A stretch of 64,000 nucleotides of DNA, taken from NCBI RefSeq assembly GCF_003719195.1, contig NZ_CP024996.1, positions 3,472,001 through 3,536,000 on the forward strand, read 5' to 3'. Source of the stretch: Herbaspirillum rubrisubalbicans. Its GTDB lineage: Bacteria > Pseudomonadota > Gammaproteobacteria > Burkholderiales > Burkholderiaceae_D. Shown piece after piece: positions 19,958-27,888 of the stretch. Under the pieces are notes generated by a model that had not been told where the DNA came from, made no database searches, and saw only the letters and a program-made list of their open reading frames with translations. Numbering within the stretch: position 1 is the stretch's first letter; each line of letters starts with the position of its first letter. The translations under genes and the position numbers were made by a program.

Positions 19958-20839
19958 ATGTTAGAACAACAGCTCATCAATGCCCTTTCGCTGGGCAGCG
20001 TGTACGCGCTCTTTGCGCTCGGATTCACGCTGGTCTTTGGCGTGTTGGGCGTGATCAATCTTTCGCACGGCGCCATCTTCATGCTGGGCAGCTATGCCGC
20101 CCTGCTGCTGGTGGAGCAGATGGCCCTGCCCCTGTGGGTGGCGCTGCTGCTGGCCATGGTGGCCACGGGCCTGTTGGGCCTCATCATCGACGTGCTGGTC
20201 TTGAAGCCCTTGCGCAAACGCAATGCACCGCACCTGATTCCGATGATCGCCACCATTGGCGTGGCCATCATGATCACCAATATCTCGCAGGGCATCTTCG
20301 GCGCCGAGAACAAACGCTTCCCTCAGGGCACCATCCCTGAAGAGAGCGTAAGCCTGGGCAACCTGCACATCACGGCGGTACAAGTGGCCATCATCGTGAT
20401 CGCCTTCGTGCTGATGGTGGTGCTGCTGGGCGTGATGCGCAAAACCCAGCTCGGTCGCGCGCTGCGCGCCATTGCCGAGTCGCCCAAGGCGGCTTACCTG
20501 CTGGGCATCAACGTCGAAGGCCTGTTCCTGCTGACCTCGTTTGCCGCGGCGGCCCTGGGCGGCGCGGCCGGCGTGCTGGTGGGCGTGTCCTTCAACGCGA
20601 TCTCGCCCTTCATGGGCCAGCCGATGCTGCACAAGGGCATTGCCGTCATCATCCTGGGCGGCATGGGCGATATCCGTGGCGCCATGATCGGTGGCCTGTT
20701 CCTCGGCTTTGCCGAGGTGTTGACGGTGGCCTATATCTCCAGCGACTTCCGCGATGCGGTGGCGTTCGGCCTCCTGTTCCTGATCCTGCTGGTAAAACCC
20801 TCCGGCATGTTTGGCAAAGTGCTGGAAAGGAAGGCATAA
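19958..20839 (+). CDS. livH: Branched-chain amino acid ABC permease, LivH type
   Basis: An inner-membrane permease of the importer, 293 aa, with about eight hydrophobic segments. The LivH-like start LINALSLGSVYALFALGFTLVFGVLGVINLSHG and the EAA-like loop GRALRAIAESPKAAYLLGINV are visible. ATG 19958 is preferred to the TTG four codons upstream. Its stop is directly followed by the livM start. The symbol denotes family; substrate specificity is inferred only. Confidence 0.92.
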   Translation: MLEQQLINALSLGSVYALFALGFTLVFGVLGVINLSHGAIFMLGSYAALLLVEQMALPLWVALLLAMVATGLLGLIIDVLVLKPLRKRNAPHLIPMIATIGVAIMITNISQGIFGAENKRFPQGTIPEESVSLGNLHITAVQVAIIVIAFVLMVVLLGVMRKTQLGRALRAIAESPKAAYLLGINVEGLFLLTSFAAAALGGAAGVLVGVSFNAISPFMGQPMLHKGIAVIILGGMGDIRGAMIGGLFLGFAEVLTVAYISSDFRDAVAFGLLFLILLVKPSGMFGKVLERKA

Positions 20840-20840
20840 G

Positions 20841-21716
20841 ATGGGCTTCATGGATTGGTGGGATAGCTTCTGGGCCACCTACAACACCGTCATTTTCAGC
20901 ATCGGCGTCAATGCCATGCTGGCTCTCTCGATCTACGTCACGCTGTCCTGCGGCTTGCTGTCGCTGGCCAATGCGGCCTTCATGGGCATCGGCGCCTATA
21001 CCGCATCGCTGTTGACGATGCAGTTCGACCTGCCCTTCCCCATCGCACTGGCCGCGGGCGGCGTGCTGCCCGCGCTGGTGGCGCTGGTGATCGGCATCCC
21101 CACGCTGCGCCTGTCGGGCGTGTACCTGGCCATGGCCACGCTGGGCTTTGGCGAAGTGGTCCGGGTGATCGTGCTGAACCTGGACATCACCGGCGGCCCC
21201 ATGGGCTTGAACGGCGTGCCGCCGATCACCGAGTGGTGGCACATCGTCTTGCTGCTGGGCGTGACCATCTATGCGCTGGCGCGCCTGCGTCGCTCCAAGA
21301 TCGGCCGTGCCTTCGAAGCCATCAAGGAAGATGAAGTGGCAGCGCGCCTGATGGGCGTCAACGTGGCCGGCTACAAGCTGCTGGCCTTCGTCATCGGCGC
21401 GGCCATTGCTGGCGTCGCAGGCGGCCTGAACGCCCACTACACCTTCACCATCGGCCCCAACAACTATGGCTTCGAGAACGCAGTCGACATCCTGACCATG
21501 GCCGTCTTCGGCGGCACCAGCAACCTGATCGGCCCCATGATCGGCTCGACCATCCTCTCGCTGCTGCCGGAAGTGCTGCGTCATTTCAAGGACTTCCGCC
21601 TGGCCATCAATGGCCTGATCCTGATCCTGGTGGTGCTGTACCTGCCCAAGGGCATCTGGGACCCGCGCCGCATCCGCGCCTTGCTGGGCCGCAACGCTGA
21701 GAAGAAGGTGAAGTAA
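20841..21716 (+). CDS. livM: Branched-chain amino acid ABC permease, LivM type
   Basis: The second inner-membrane permease, 291 aa and multi-spanning, with the LivM pattern (LSLANAAFMGIGAYTASLL; RLRRSKIGRAFEAIKEDEVAARLMGVNV). It starts one base after livH ends, and its stop codon shares an A with the ATG of the next gene, so the operon is translationally coupled. Confidence 0.92.
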   Translation: MGFMDWWDSFWATYNTVIFSIGVNAMLALSIYVTLSCGLLSLANAAFMGIGAYTASLLTMQFDLPFPIALAAGGVLPALVALVIGIPTLRLSGVYLAMATLGFGEVVRVIVLNLDITGGPMGLNGVPPITEWWHIVLLLGVTIYALARLRRSKIGRAFEAIKEDEVAARLMGVNVAGYKLLAFVIGAAIAGVAGGLNAHYTFTIGPNNYGFENAVDILTMAVFGGTSNLIGPMIGSTILSLLPEVLRHFKDFRLAINGLILILVVLYLPKGIWDPRRIRALLGRNAEKKVK

Positions 21717-22473
21717 TGCTTTTACAACTGAACGACATCAGCAAGAACTTCGGCGGCCTGCAGGTATTGCAAGGGGTGAACTTCAACGTCAAGCAAGGCG
21801 AGATCTTCGGCCTGATCGGCCCCAATGGCGCCGGCAAGACCACGGTCTTCAACCTCATCACGGGCCTGTTGCGCGCATCCTCCGGCAGCATCCGCTTCAA
21901 TGACGACGACATCGGCGCCGTCGCCCCGCACAAGATCACCGAGCGCGGCATTGCCCGCACCTTCCAGAACATCCGCGTGTTCAAGGAAATGACGCTGCTG
22001 GAAAACGTCGTGGTCGGGATGCACGAGCACCTGAACTATGGCGTGGCCAGCATGTTGTTCAACCTCGGCGCTTTCCGCCGTGCCGAACAGCAAGCCCGCG
22101 AACGCGCGTTGGAACTGCTGTCCTGGGTGCGCCTGGACCACAAGGCGCACATGCTGGCCGACAGCCTTTCCTATGGCGAGCAGCGCAAGCTGGAGTTCGC
22201 CCGGGCTCTGGCGACCAAGCCCAAGCTGCTGTTACTGGACGAACCGGTGGCCGGCATGAACCCGGCCGAGAAGACCGAGCTGATGAGCGAGATCGTCAAC
22301 ATCAAGCAGCGCGGTTTCACCATCTTCATGATCGAGCATGACATGCGCTTCGTCATGGGCCTGTGCGAGCGCATCGCCGTGCTCAACTTCGGCAAGATCA
22401 TCGCCGAGGGCAGCCCGGACCAGATCAAGAACAACCAGGAAGTGATCGAGGCCTATCTCGGCAAGGAAGAAGC

Positions 22474-22477
<4 letters not shown>
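21716..22477 (+). CDS. livG: Branched-chain amino acid ABC ATPase, LivG type
   Basis: A cytoplasmic ATPase of the importer, 253 aa. Walker A is GPNGAGKT (35-42), the ABC signature LSYGEQRKLE lies near 148-157, and Walker B LLLLDEP with the H-loop EHD follow. The LivG-specific insert (MTLLENVVVGMHEHLNYG) separates it from LivF. It overlaps the livM stop by one base and the livF start by four. Confidence 0.95.
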
Positions 22478-23205
<728 letters not shown>

Positions 23206-23238
23206 TCCGCTTGATCTGTTGCATGTGGCGAGGCTGGA

Positions 23239-23299
23239 GAAAAAATAATAAAAAATTTCTCAATTAGGTGTTGACCATCAGCTTGATAGGCCTTAATAT
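23239..23299 (+). promoter_or_regulatory. Promoter of tRNA-Leu copy A
   Basis: TTGACC (23271-23276), a 17-bp spacer and TAATAT (23294-23299). An A/T-rich tract at 23239-23264 resembles an UP element, as expected for a stable-RNA promoter. Confidence 0.75.
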
Positions 23300-23342
23300 T
23301 CAGCCTCTTTCAAGCACAGCAAGTCACCGCTGATTGCAGAAG

Positions 23343-23427
23343 GCCCACGTGGCGGAATTGGTAGACGCGCATGGTTCAGGTCCATGTGCCGCGAGGTGTG
23401 GGGGTTCGAGTCCCTCCGTGGGCACCA
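23343..23427 (+). tRNA. tRNA-Leu (anticodon CAG), copy A
   Basis: An 85-nt class II tRNA with a perfect 7-bp acceptor stem, the D-arm, and anticodon stem CATGG/CCATG with loop TTCAGGT. The anticodon CAG is at 23377-23379. A long variable arm, the T-loop GGTTCGAGTCC and an encoded CCA follow. It reads CUG, the dominant Leu codon in this GC-rich genome. A second identical gene lies at 25432-25516. Confidence 0.97.
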
Positions 23428-23433
23428 AAATAG

Positions 23434-23471
23434 AAAAGGTCGATTGACGCAAGTCAGTCGGCCTTTTGTAT
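23434..23471 (+). terminator. tRNA-Leu copy A terminator
   Basis: A stem of about 15 bp with some G-U pairs (arms start at 23434 and end at 23467, loop GCAA) is followed by T-rich DNA, directly behind the CCA end. Confidence 0.8.
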
Positions 23472-23562
23472 TTTGGGGTCCACGAGCAAGGCGCCTGCGC
23501 GCCTTGCGGGAGGGACGAGAAAGTCCGGCCTTGCAAGGCCGGACGGGGTCGCGGGACGTGAC

Positions 23563-23583
23563 CGAGTCCCTCCGTGGGCACCA
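23563..23583 (+). repeat. 21-bp repeat of the tRNA-Leu 3' end (copy A)
   Basis: These 21 bases are identical to the last 21 bases of the tRNA gene (23407-23427), 156 bp downstream, and are again followed by a terminator hairpin. It is either the stump of a second tandem tRNA gene or an attachment-site-like repeat. A decayed equivalent lies at 25647-25666. Confidence 0.85.
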
Positions 23584-23593
23584 GACATAAAAG

Positions 23594-23617
23594 GCCGGTT
23601 GATGAAAATCAACCGGC
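23594..23617. repeat. Left 24-bp target duplication of IS copy 1 (terminator hairpin)
   Basis: A 10-bp stem with a GAAA loop, exactly 24 bp, repeated intact at 25184-25207 on the other side of the insertion sequence. Only the right copy is followed by the T-run (25208-25211), showing that the IS split the hairpin from its T-tract. Confidence 0.93.
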
Positions 23618-23630
23618 CAGGTTGATGACG

Positions 23631-23665
23631 AACCCCGTGTTTTCGAACACGGGGTTTTGTTTTTC
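23631..23665 (+). terminator. Hairpin inside left end of IS copy 1
   Basis: A perfect 11-bp stem (23631-23641 with 23646-23656) with a TTCG loop is followed on the plus strand by TTTTGTTTTT. It would stop plus-strand transcription entering the element from the tRNA side, and lies between the terminal repeat and the transposase stop. Confidence 0.8.
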
Positions 23666-25130
23666 AGGCGCAGGTAATTTGCAGATGGTCGATGGCGCAG
23701 AAGCCAAGCAAGGCGCGCATTTTTCTCTGTAGCCACTTTTGTACGCTGGCAGAGGCGCTCAAGCCGTGTAAAAGCGCGCGCAAGCGCGCCACCAACAGGG
23801 CAATCTTCTTCATGTTCTGGGCCGCCGCCGCCAACAAGCACTGCTCGGCGACCTTGCGCAATCCCCGCATACGGGCATAACGATGTCCGTGCAATTGCTT
23901 GGCGTCGGCGAAGCTGCGTTCTACCGTTTCCTTGCGTCGGGCATAGATGCGCTTGCCCCATTCGGTACGACGCCGATCATCCACCTTCTCCTTGGAACGC
24001 TCCCACACATGGCGCGTCACCACCTTGACCGCATTGGCGCTATTGGTGCATTGCTCGCGTACCTTGCAGCCTCGGCATTGCTCAGGGTTGGATTTGTATT
24101 CCCGATACCCCAGTCGATTGGTCGTGCTGTAGCGCAAGGGTTGACCCTGCGGGCAGATGTATTCGTCACGGTAGGCATCGTACTCATACGCCCGTTTAAA
24201 GAATGTCCCCGGCTTGTGGTTGGGTGTGCGGTAGCCCATCACGCCGCTGATCTCGCGATTCTCCAGTCCCTGGCAGACGGCCGGTGTGAAGTAGCCCGCA
24301 TCCAGGCCAACGGCCTGTACATCAAATCCGAACGTCTGGCGCTGACGATCCAGGCGCGCCAGATAAGGCTGACTGTCATGGACTGAGGCGGGCGTGACAT
24401 GGGTATCGGTAATGATGGAATGCTTAGCATCGACGGTGCGGTGATCCAGGTAGAAGAAGCCCTTGGGCTTGTCGTCGCGCACCATGTAGCCGCTCTCGGG
24501 ATCGGTGCGACTGACCTTGATCTCTTTGGTGGGCGGCTCATCATCGTCGTCACGCTTGAGCGGTTTCTTGCCATGCTCGGCACGGTCGATATCCACAGCG
24601 GCATCCAGTTCGGCCAGATAGGCCGAGGGGGTCTGGGTAACTTGAACGTAGTCGAACTTGTTCTTGTTGGCGTTGGCCTTGAGGTGGGTGCTGTCGCTGT
24701 AGAGCACACGGCCATCGACCATGCCGCGTCCAATGGCCTGGCGCACGATCTCGTCGAAGATCTCTTGATAGACGGTGGTATCAATGAAGCGGCGGCGCCG
24801 GTTCTGGGAGAAGGTGGAGGAGTCCGGTACCTTGTCGGTCAGACGGAATCCGGCAAACCAGCGATAGGCCACATTGACCTGGACCTCGCGGATGAGCTGG
24901 CGCTCGCTGCGGATACCGAAGAGGTAACCGATGAACAAGAGCTTGAAGAGTACCACCGGGTCCAGTGCCGGGCGGCCATTGTCGGCGCAATACAGATGCG
25001 CCACCTTCTCTCGGATGAACTCGAAATCCACCGCCGCGTCGATCTTGCGCAGCAGGTGGTCCTTGGGCACGAGCATCTCGATGGTCACCATCTCTAACTC
25101 GTGCTGGGCGGCTGTCGGTTTTTTGAGCAT
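23664..25130 (-). CDS. IS1182-family transposase, copy 1
   Basis: A DDE transposase of 488 aa. The N-terminal DUF772-like domain is seen (DNGRPALDPVVLFKLLFIGYLFGIRSERQLIREVQ). It is followed by an IS4-like catalytic core (YSDSTHLKANANKNKF carrying the first Asp; VGLDAGYFTPAVCQGL carrying the second), a Cys cluster CRGCKVREQC, and ERSFADAKQLHGHRYARMRGL with the final Glu. It is intact and the same length as copy 2, differing by one residue near the C-terminus (Arg versus Ser). A stem-loop at 25144-25173 sits in its leader. Confidence 0.95.
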   Translation of the reverse strand: MLKKPTAAQHELEMVTIEMLVPKDHLLRKIDAAVDFEFIREKVAHLYCADNGRPALDPVVLFKLLFIGYLFGIRSERQLIREVQVNVAYRWFAGFRLTDKVPDSSTFSQNRRRRFIDTTVYQEIFDEIVRQAIGRGMVDGRVLYSDSTHLKANANKNKFDYVQVTQTPSAYLAELDAAVDIDRAEHGKKPLKRDDDDEPPTKEIKVSRTDPESGYMVRDDKPKGFFYLDHRTVDAKHSIITDTHVTPASVHDSQPYLARLDRQRQTFGFDVQAVGLDAGYFTPAVCQGLENREISGVMGYRTPNHKPGTFFKRAYEYDAYRDEYICPQGQPLRYSTTNRLGYREYKSNPEQCRGCKVREQCTNSANAVKVVTRHVWERSKEKVDDRRRTEWGKRIYARRKETVERSFADAKQLHGHRYARMRGLRKVAEQCLLAAAAQNMKKIALLVARLRALLHGLSASASVQKWLQRKMRALLGFCAIDHLQITCA

Positions 25131-25143
25131 GACCGATTAAACA

Positions 25144-25173
25144 ACAAAGCCTTGGCTTTCGCCAAGGCTTTGT
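25144..25173 (-). promoter_or_regulatory. Hairpin inside right end of IS copy 1
   Basis: A perfect 13-bp stem (25144-25156 with 25161-25173, loop TTTC) overlaps the terminal repeat by two bases and lies 14 bp before the transposase ATG. It would form in any transcript reading into the transposase from outside, so it could lower its translation or terminate it. Confidence 0.75.
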
Positions 25174-25183
25174 CATCAATCTG

Positions 25184-25213
25184 GCCGGTTGATGAAAATC
25201 AACCGGCCTTTTG
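25184..25213 (+). terminator. Right 24-bp target duplication of IS copy 1, with T-run
   Basis: The second copy of the 24-bp stem-loop (25184-25207), here still joined to TTTT. It is the original terminator of the tRNA unit, regenerated by the insertion. Confidence 0.9.
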
Positions 25214-25359
25214 CGTTTCCCGGGTTGGAAAATAGTTTTACTTGTTGATGGTTTTCTTTGAAAACTACTTCTTCAAATTGTTAGTTTTCAGTAGCTCGTT
25301 TCATTCTTAAGTAGCAGTTTTTTTACTTAGTTTTTCAGGAAAAAACTTAAAAAAAATAG
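25214..25359. other. AT-rich DNA upstream of tRNA-Leu copy B
   Basis: No gene is visible. It contains an inverted repeat (25260-25267 with 25282-25289) and A/T tracts at 25341-25357 that look like an UP element for the following promoter. Base composition is clearly lower in GC than the chromosome around it. Confidence 0.5.
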
Positions 25360-25388
25360 GTGACAACTTAAAAGTTTGCCCTTAGAAT
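25360..25388 (+). promoter_or_regulatory. Promoter of tRNA-Leu copy B
   Basis: GTGACA (25360-25365), a 17-bp spacer and TAGAAT (25383-25388). It is the same architecture and distance to the tRNA as in copy A, though the hexamers differ. The leader GCAGCCTCTTTCAAGCA is shared with copy A. Confidence 0.7.
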
Positions 25389-25431
25389 GCAGCCTCTTTC
25401 AAGCAATGCAGTTTGAACGCATTTGCAGAAG

Positions 25432-25516
25432 GCCCACGTGGCGGAATTGGTAGACGCGCATGGTTCAGGTCCATGTGCCGCGAGGTGTGGGGGTTCGAGT
25501 CCCTCCGTGGGCACCA
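25432..25516 (+). tRNA. tRNA-Leu (anticodon CAG), copy B
   Basis: Identical in sequence and length to copy A, including the encoded CCA. It has its own promoter and its own terminator at about 25522-25558. The unit (leader, tRNA, terminator, about 100 bp, degenerate tRNA 3' end, second terminator) repeats the copy A unit. Without the IS and its extra target repeat, the two tRNA genes would lie about 499 bp apart. Confidence 0.97.
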
Positions 25517-25521
25517 AAACA

Positions 25522-25558
25522 AAAAAGGTCGATTGACGCAAGTCAGTCGGCCTTTTGT
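25522..25558 (+). terminator. tRNA-Leu copy B terminator
   Basis: The same stem-loop as behind copy A (loop GCAA), followed by TTTTGTGTTTT, directly behind the CCA end. Confidence 0.75.
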
Positions 25559-25768
25559 GTTTTGGAGTCCGCGAGCAAAGCACCTGCGCGCTTTGCGGGA
25601 GGGGCGAGAAAGTCCGGCCTTGCAAGGCCGAACGGGGTCGCCGACCTAGTTCCTCGGTGAGCACCAAGACATAAGGCCGGTTGATAAAATCAACCGGCCT
25701 TTTGCGTTTTCGGGCGCACGAGTAGGATACCTGAGCACTTTTCGGATAGCCCAAAAAATTAACCACTA
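25559..25768. other. Second half of tRNA-Leu duplication unit B
   Basis: This gene-free stretch parallels 23472-23617. It includes a decayed copy of the tRNA 3' end (25647-25666) and a second terminator-like hairpin (25675-25685 with 25689-25699, then TTTT) matching the hairpin that IS copy 1 entered in unit A. Confidence 0.75.
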
Positions 25769-25798
25769 TTAACATAAAAAGGTAATTTAGATGATAAT
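25769..25798 (+). promoter_or_regulatory. Candidate promoter of the AIPR gene
   Basis: TTAACA (25769-25774), an 18-bp spacer and GATAAT (25793-25798), 47 bp before the ATG. A purine-rich ribosome binding site (AGGGGGC) precedes the start. Confidence 0.6.
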
Positions 25799-26653
25799 GT
25801 CGATACCGCCAAAATCCAGGTAAACATCAATTAGGGGGCATTTTATGATGGAAAAAAAGACTAACGACCAAATCATCCTTGAGCAAATTATTAAAGATCG
25901 ATGTGAGGAAAGCCAGGATGGGCTGACAATTTCTGAATACTTTGAAATCTACGCAGCTACTGAAGTTTTAAAAAACCAAGATCTATCTTACGATGATATT
26001 GAGTATGGAATTGTTGGTAACGGCGGCGACGGGGGCATCGATTCGATATATACATTTGTTAATGGCGAATTACTAAAAGAAGATACGCCGATTAACGCTA
26101 CTCAAAAGAAAAACACCATTGAGCTTGTGCTCATCCAGTCGAAAACCTCTACAAGTTTCAAAGAAGACGCGATCACCAAATTCCGCGAGTCAGCTGAAGA
26201 CCTTTTTAATTTATCCAATACAACAAGTGACTTCGCGGCTCGCTACAACAAAGATATTAGAGAAAAAGCTGAGCTATTCCGTAAGGCATACGGACAACTA
26301 GCCAAAACCTTCCCTAAACTTCACATAAAGTATTATTACGTTACGCAGGGAGTTGAAGTACATCCGAACGTGGAAGGCAAAGTTGAGAAGTTACGAGACT
26401 CCATTTCTTCTATGTTCAGTAGTTCAGAATTCTCCTTTGAATTCATTGGCGCAAATCGGCTCTTGGAGCTAACAAGGAACATTCCTACGAGTTCACGTGT
26501 CCTTGAAGTGTCAGAATCTCCTATCAGCACAGCTGGTGGCAGCTATATTTGCTTGGTGGAGTTGAGTAGCTATTATCGCTTTATCTCGGACTCTGGCGCT
26601 CTTGCGAGAAGCCTCTTGTAGTTGCCCCCGCAATTCAGGACACTCAGACATCG

Positions 26654-27490
26654 TTAAGTTAGTGATGCTGCAGCCCGTCTGAACTCGCGAGGCGAGCGGT
26701 ATTTCAGGGCCTTGTGCGGATGGTGCTCATTGTATTGCTCGAAGGCAGAGGCCAGATGTGTGAGCGCCGTGGGCACATCGGGCTTGTCCATGAAGGCGAT
26801 GTAATCATGTTTCATCGTTTTTACGAACCGCTCCGCCATGCCGTTACTCTGTGGCGAGCGCACGGGCGTGGTCAAGGGCTCCAGTCCCAGCTCGCGCGCG
26901 AAGCTGCGTGTGCGATGGTCGATGTAGGCAGAGCCGTTGTCGCTGAGCCATTCAATCACCTCTGGAGTCTGCGTGCTCCCAAACCGCTGCTCTACGGCAG
27001 CCAGCATCACGTCGCGCACGACATCCCCGCTATGCCCACCGGTAGTGGCCGCCCAGCTGATGGCCTCACGGTCACAACAATCCAGCGCAAACGTCACTCG
27101 CAATGCAGACCCGTCATCGCAACGGAATTCGAAGCCGTCCGAACACCAGCGCGCATTACTTTGCTTGACCGCTACGCGACCATCGTGGCGTCGATTGTCA
27201 CGTCTCACACCAGGGCGGCGCAGCAGCAACTCGTGCTCTCGCATGACGCGATAGACCCGCTTATGGTTCACGCACGCCTGGCCCAGGGATTCCCGGCTAC
27301 GTCGCAGCAAAGCCCAGATGCGGCGATAGCCATAGCTCGGCAAGCTCGCAACATGCAGTTCAATCTCTTCGAGCAAGCCGCTGTCGTCGACTTTGCGAAC
27401 ACTGCGGCCATCTCGCCATTCCGGGCTCCGGGCTCGTTTTACTGCCACTGCAGAGCGCGCCACACCGAGAACGTCACAAACCACTTTCAT
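26654..27490 (-). CDS. IS2-like transposase OrfB (catalytic part)
   Basis: The integrase-type catalytic subunit of the IS3-family transposase, 278 aa from the ATG at 27490 that overlaps the orfA stop. The DDE residues are visible in [16 protein letters not shown] and the Glu of [10 protein letters not shown] about 35 residues on. The frame is open upstream to 27709. There it would be reached by -1 frameshifting from orfA to give an OrfAB fusion, the usual active transposase. Confidence 0.94.
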   Translation of the reverse strand: MKVVCDVLGVARSAVAVKRARSPEWRDGRSVRKVDDSGLLEEIELHVASLPSYGYRRIWALLRRSRESLGQACVNHKRVYRVMREHELLLRRPGVRRDNRRHDGRVAVKQSNARWCSDGFEFRCDDGSALRVTFALDCCDREAISWAATTGGHSGDVVRDVMLAAVEQRFGSTQTPEVIEWLSDNGSAYIDHRTRSFARELGLEPLTTPVRSPQSNGMAERFVKTMKHDYIAFMDKPDVPTALTHLASAFEQYNEHHPHKALKYRSPREFRRAAASLT

Positions 27491-27888
27491 TGGTCGTCCT
27501 CCGGCAGCAAGGGCGAGCGCGCAATCAGGTTTTTTGACCGGCCCCATTCGACGGCCTCGCGCAGAATCTCGTTCTCCATGCTCTTCTTGCCCAACAGCCG
27601 CTGCAGTTCTTTGATTTCCTTGATGGCCGCGGCCAGCTCCGAGGCCGGCACTACCGTCTCGCCAGCCTTGACGGCAGTCAGACTGCCTTCCTGGTACTGC
27701 TTGCGCCAACCAAACACCTGGTTCGCGTTCACCCCGTGTCGCCTGGCAACGGCTGATACGGAAGCTCCAGGAGCCAAGGTCTCCTGGACGATGGCTATTT
27801 TCTCTTGGGGCGTGCGTCTTCTGCGACGCTCCGGCTCGGTCAGAATCTCGATATGGTCCACGGTTTGCCTAGTCGTAAAACTGGTCAT
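27487..27888 (-). CDS. IS2-like transposase OrfA
   Basis: The DNA-binding subunit, 133 aa, closely resembling InsA of IS2 ([68 protein letters not shown]). The helix-turn-helix occupies about residues 25-75 and a leucine-zipper-like helix follows. Heptamer A-AAA-AAC (27535 to 27529, in frame as S-K-N) near its 3' end allows a -1 shift into orfB. Confidence 0.94.
   Translation of the reverse strand: MTSFTTRQTVDHIEILTEPERRRRRTPQEKIAIVQETLAPGASVSAVARRHGVNANQVFGWRKQYQEGSLTAVKAGETVVPASELAAAIKEIKELQRLLGKKSMENEILREAVEWGRSKNLIARSPLLPEDDQ

Larger units (their letters stand above)
23618..25183 (-). mobile_element. IS1182-family insertion sequence, copy 1 (1566 bp)
   Basis: The boundaries were set by comparing the two copies. 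Terminal inverted repeats are CAGGTTGATGAC (23618-23629) and, at the right end on the opposite strand, CAGATTGATGAC (25172-25183), an 11/12 match. It carries one transposase gene on the minus strand and a strong hairpin just inside each end. It is flanked by 24-bp direct repeats, each a complete stem-loop. It is the same length as copy 2, with about seven base differences by eye. Confidence 0.93.
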
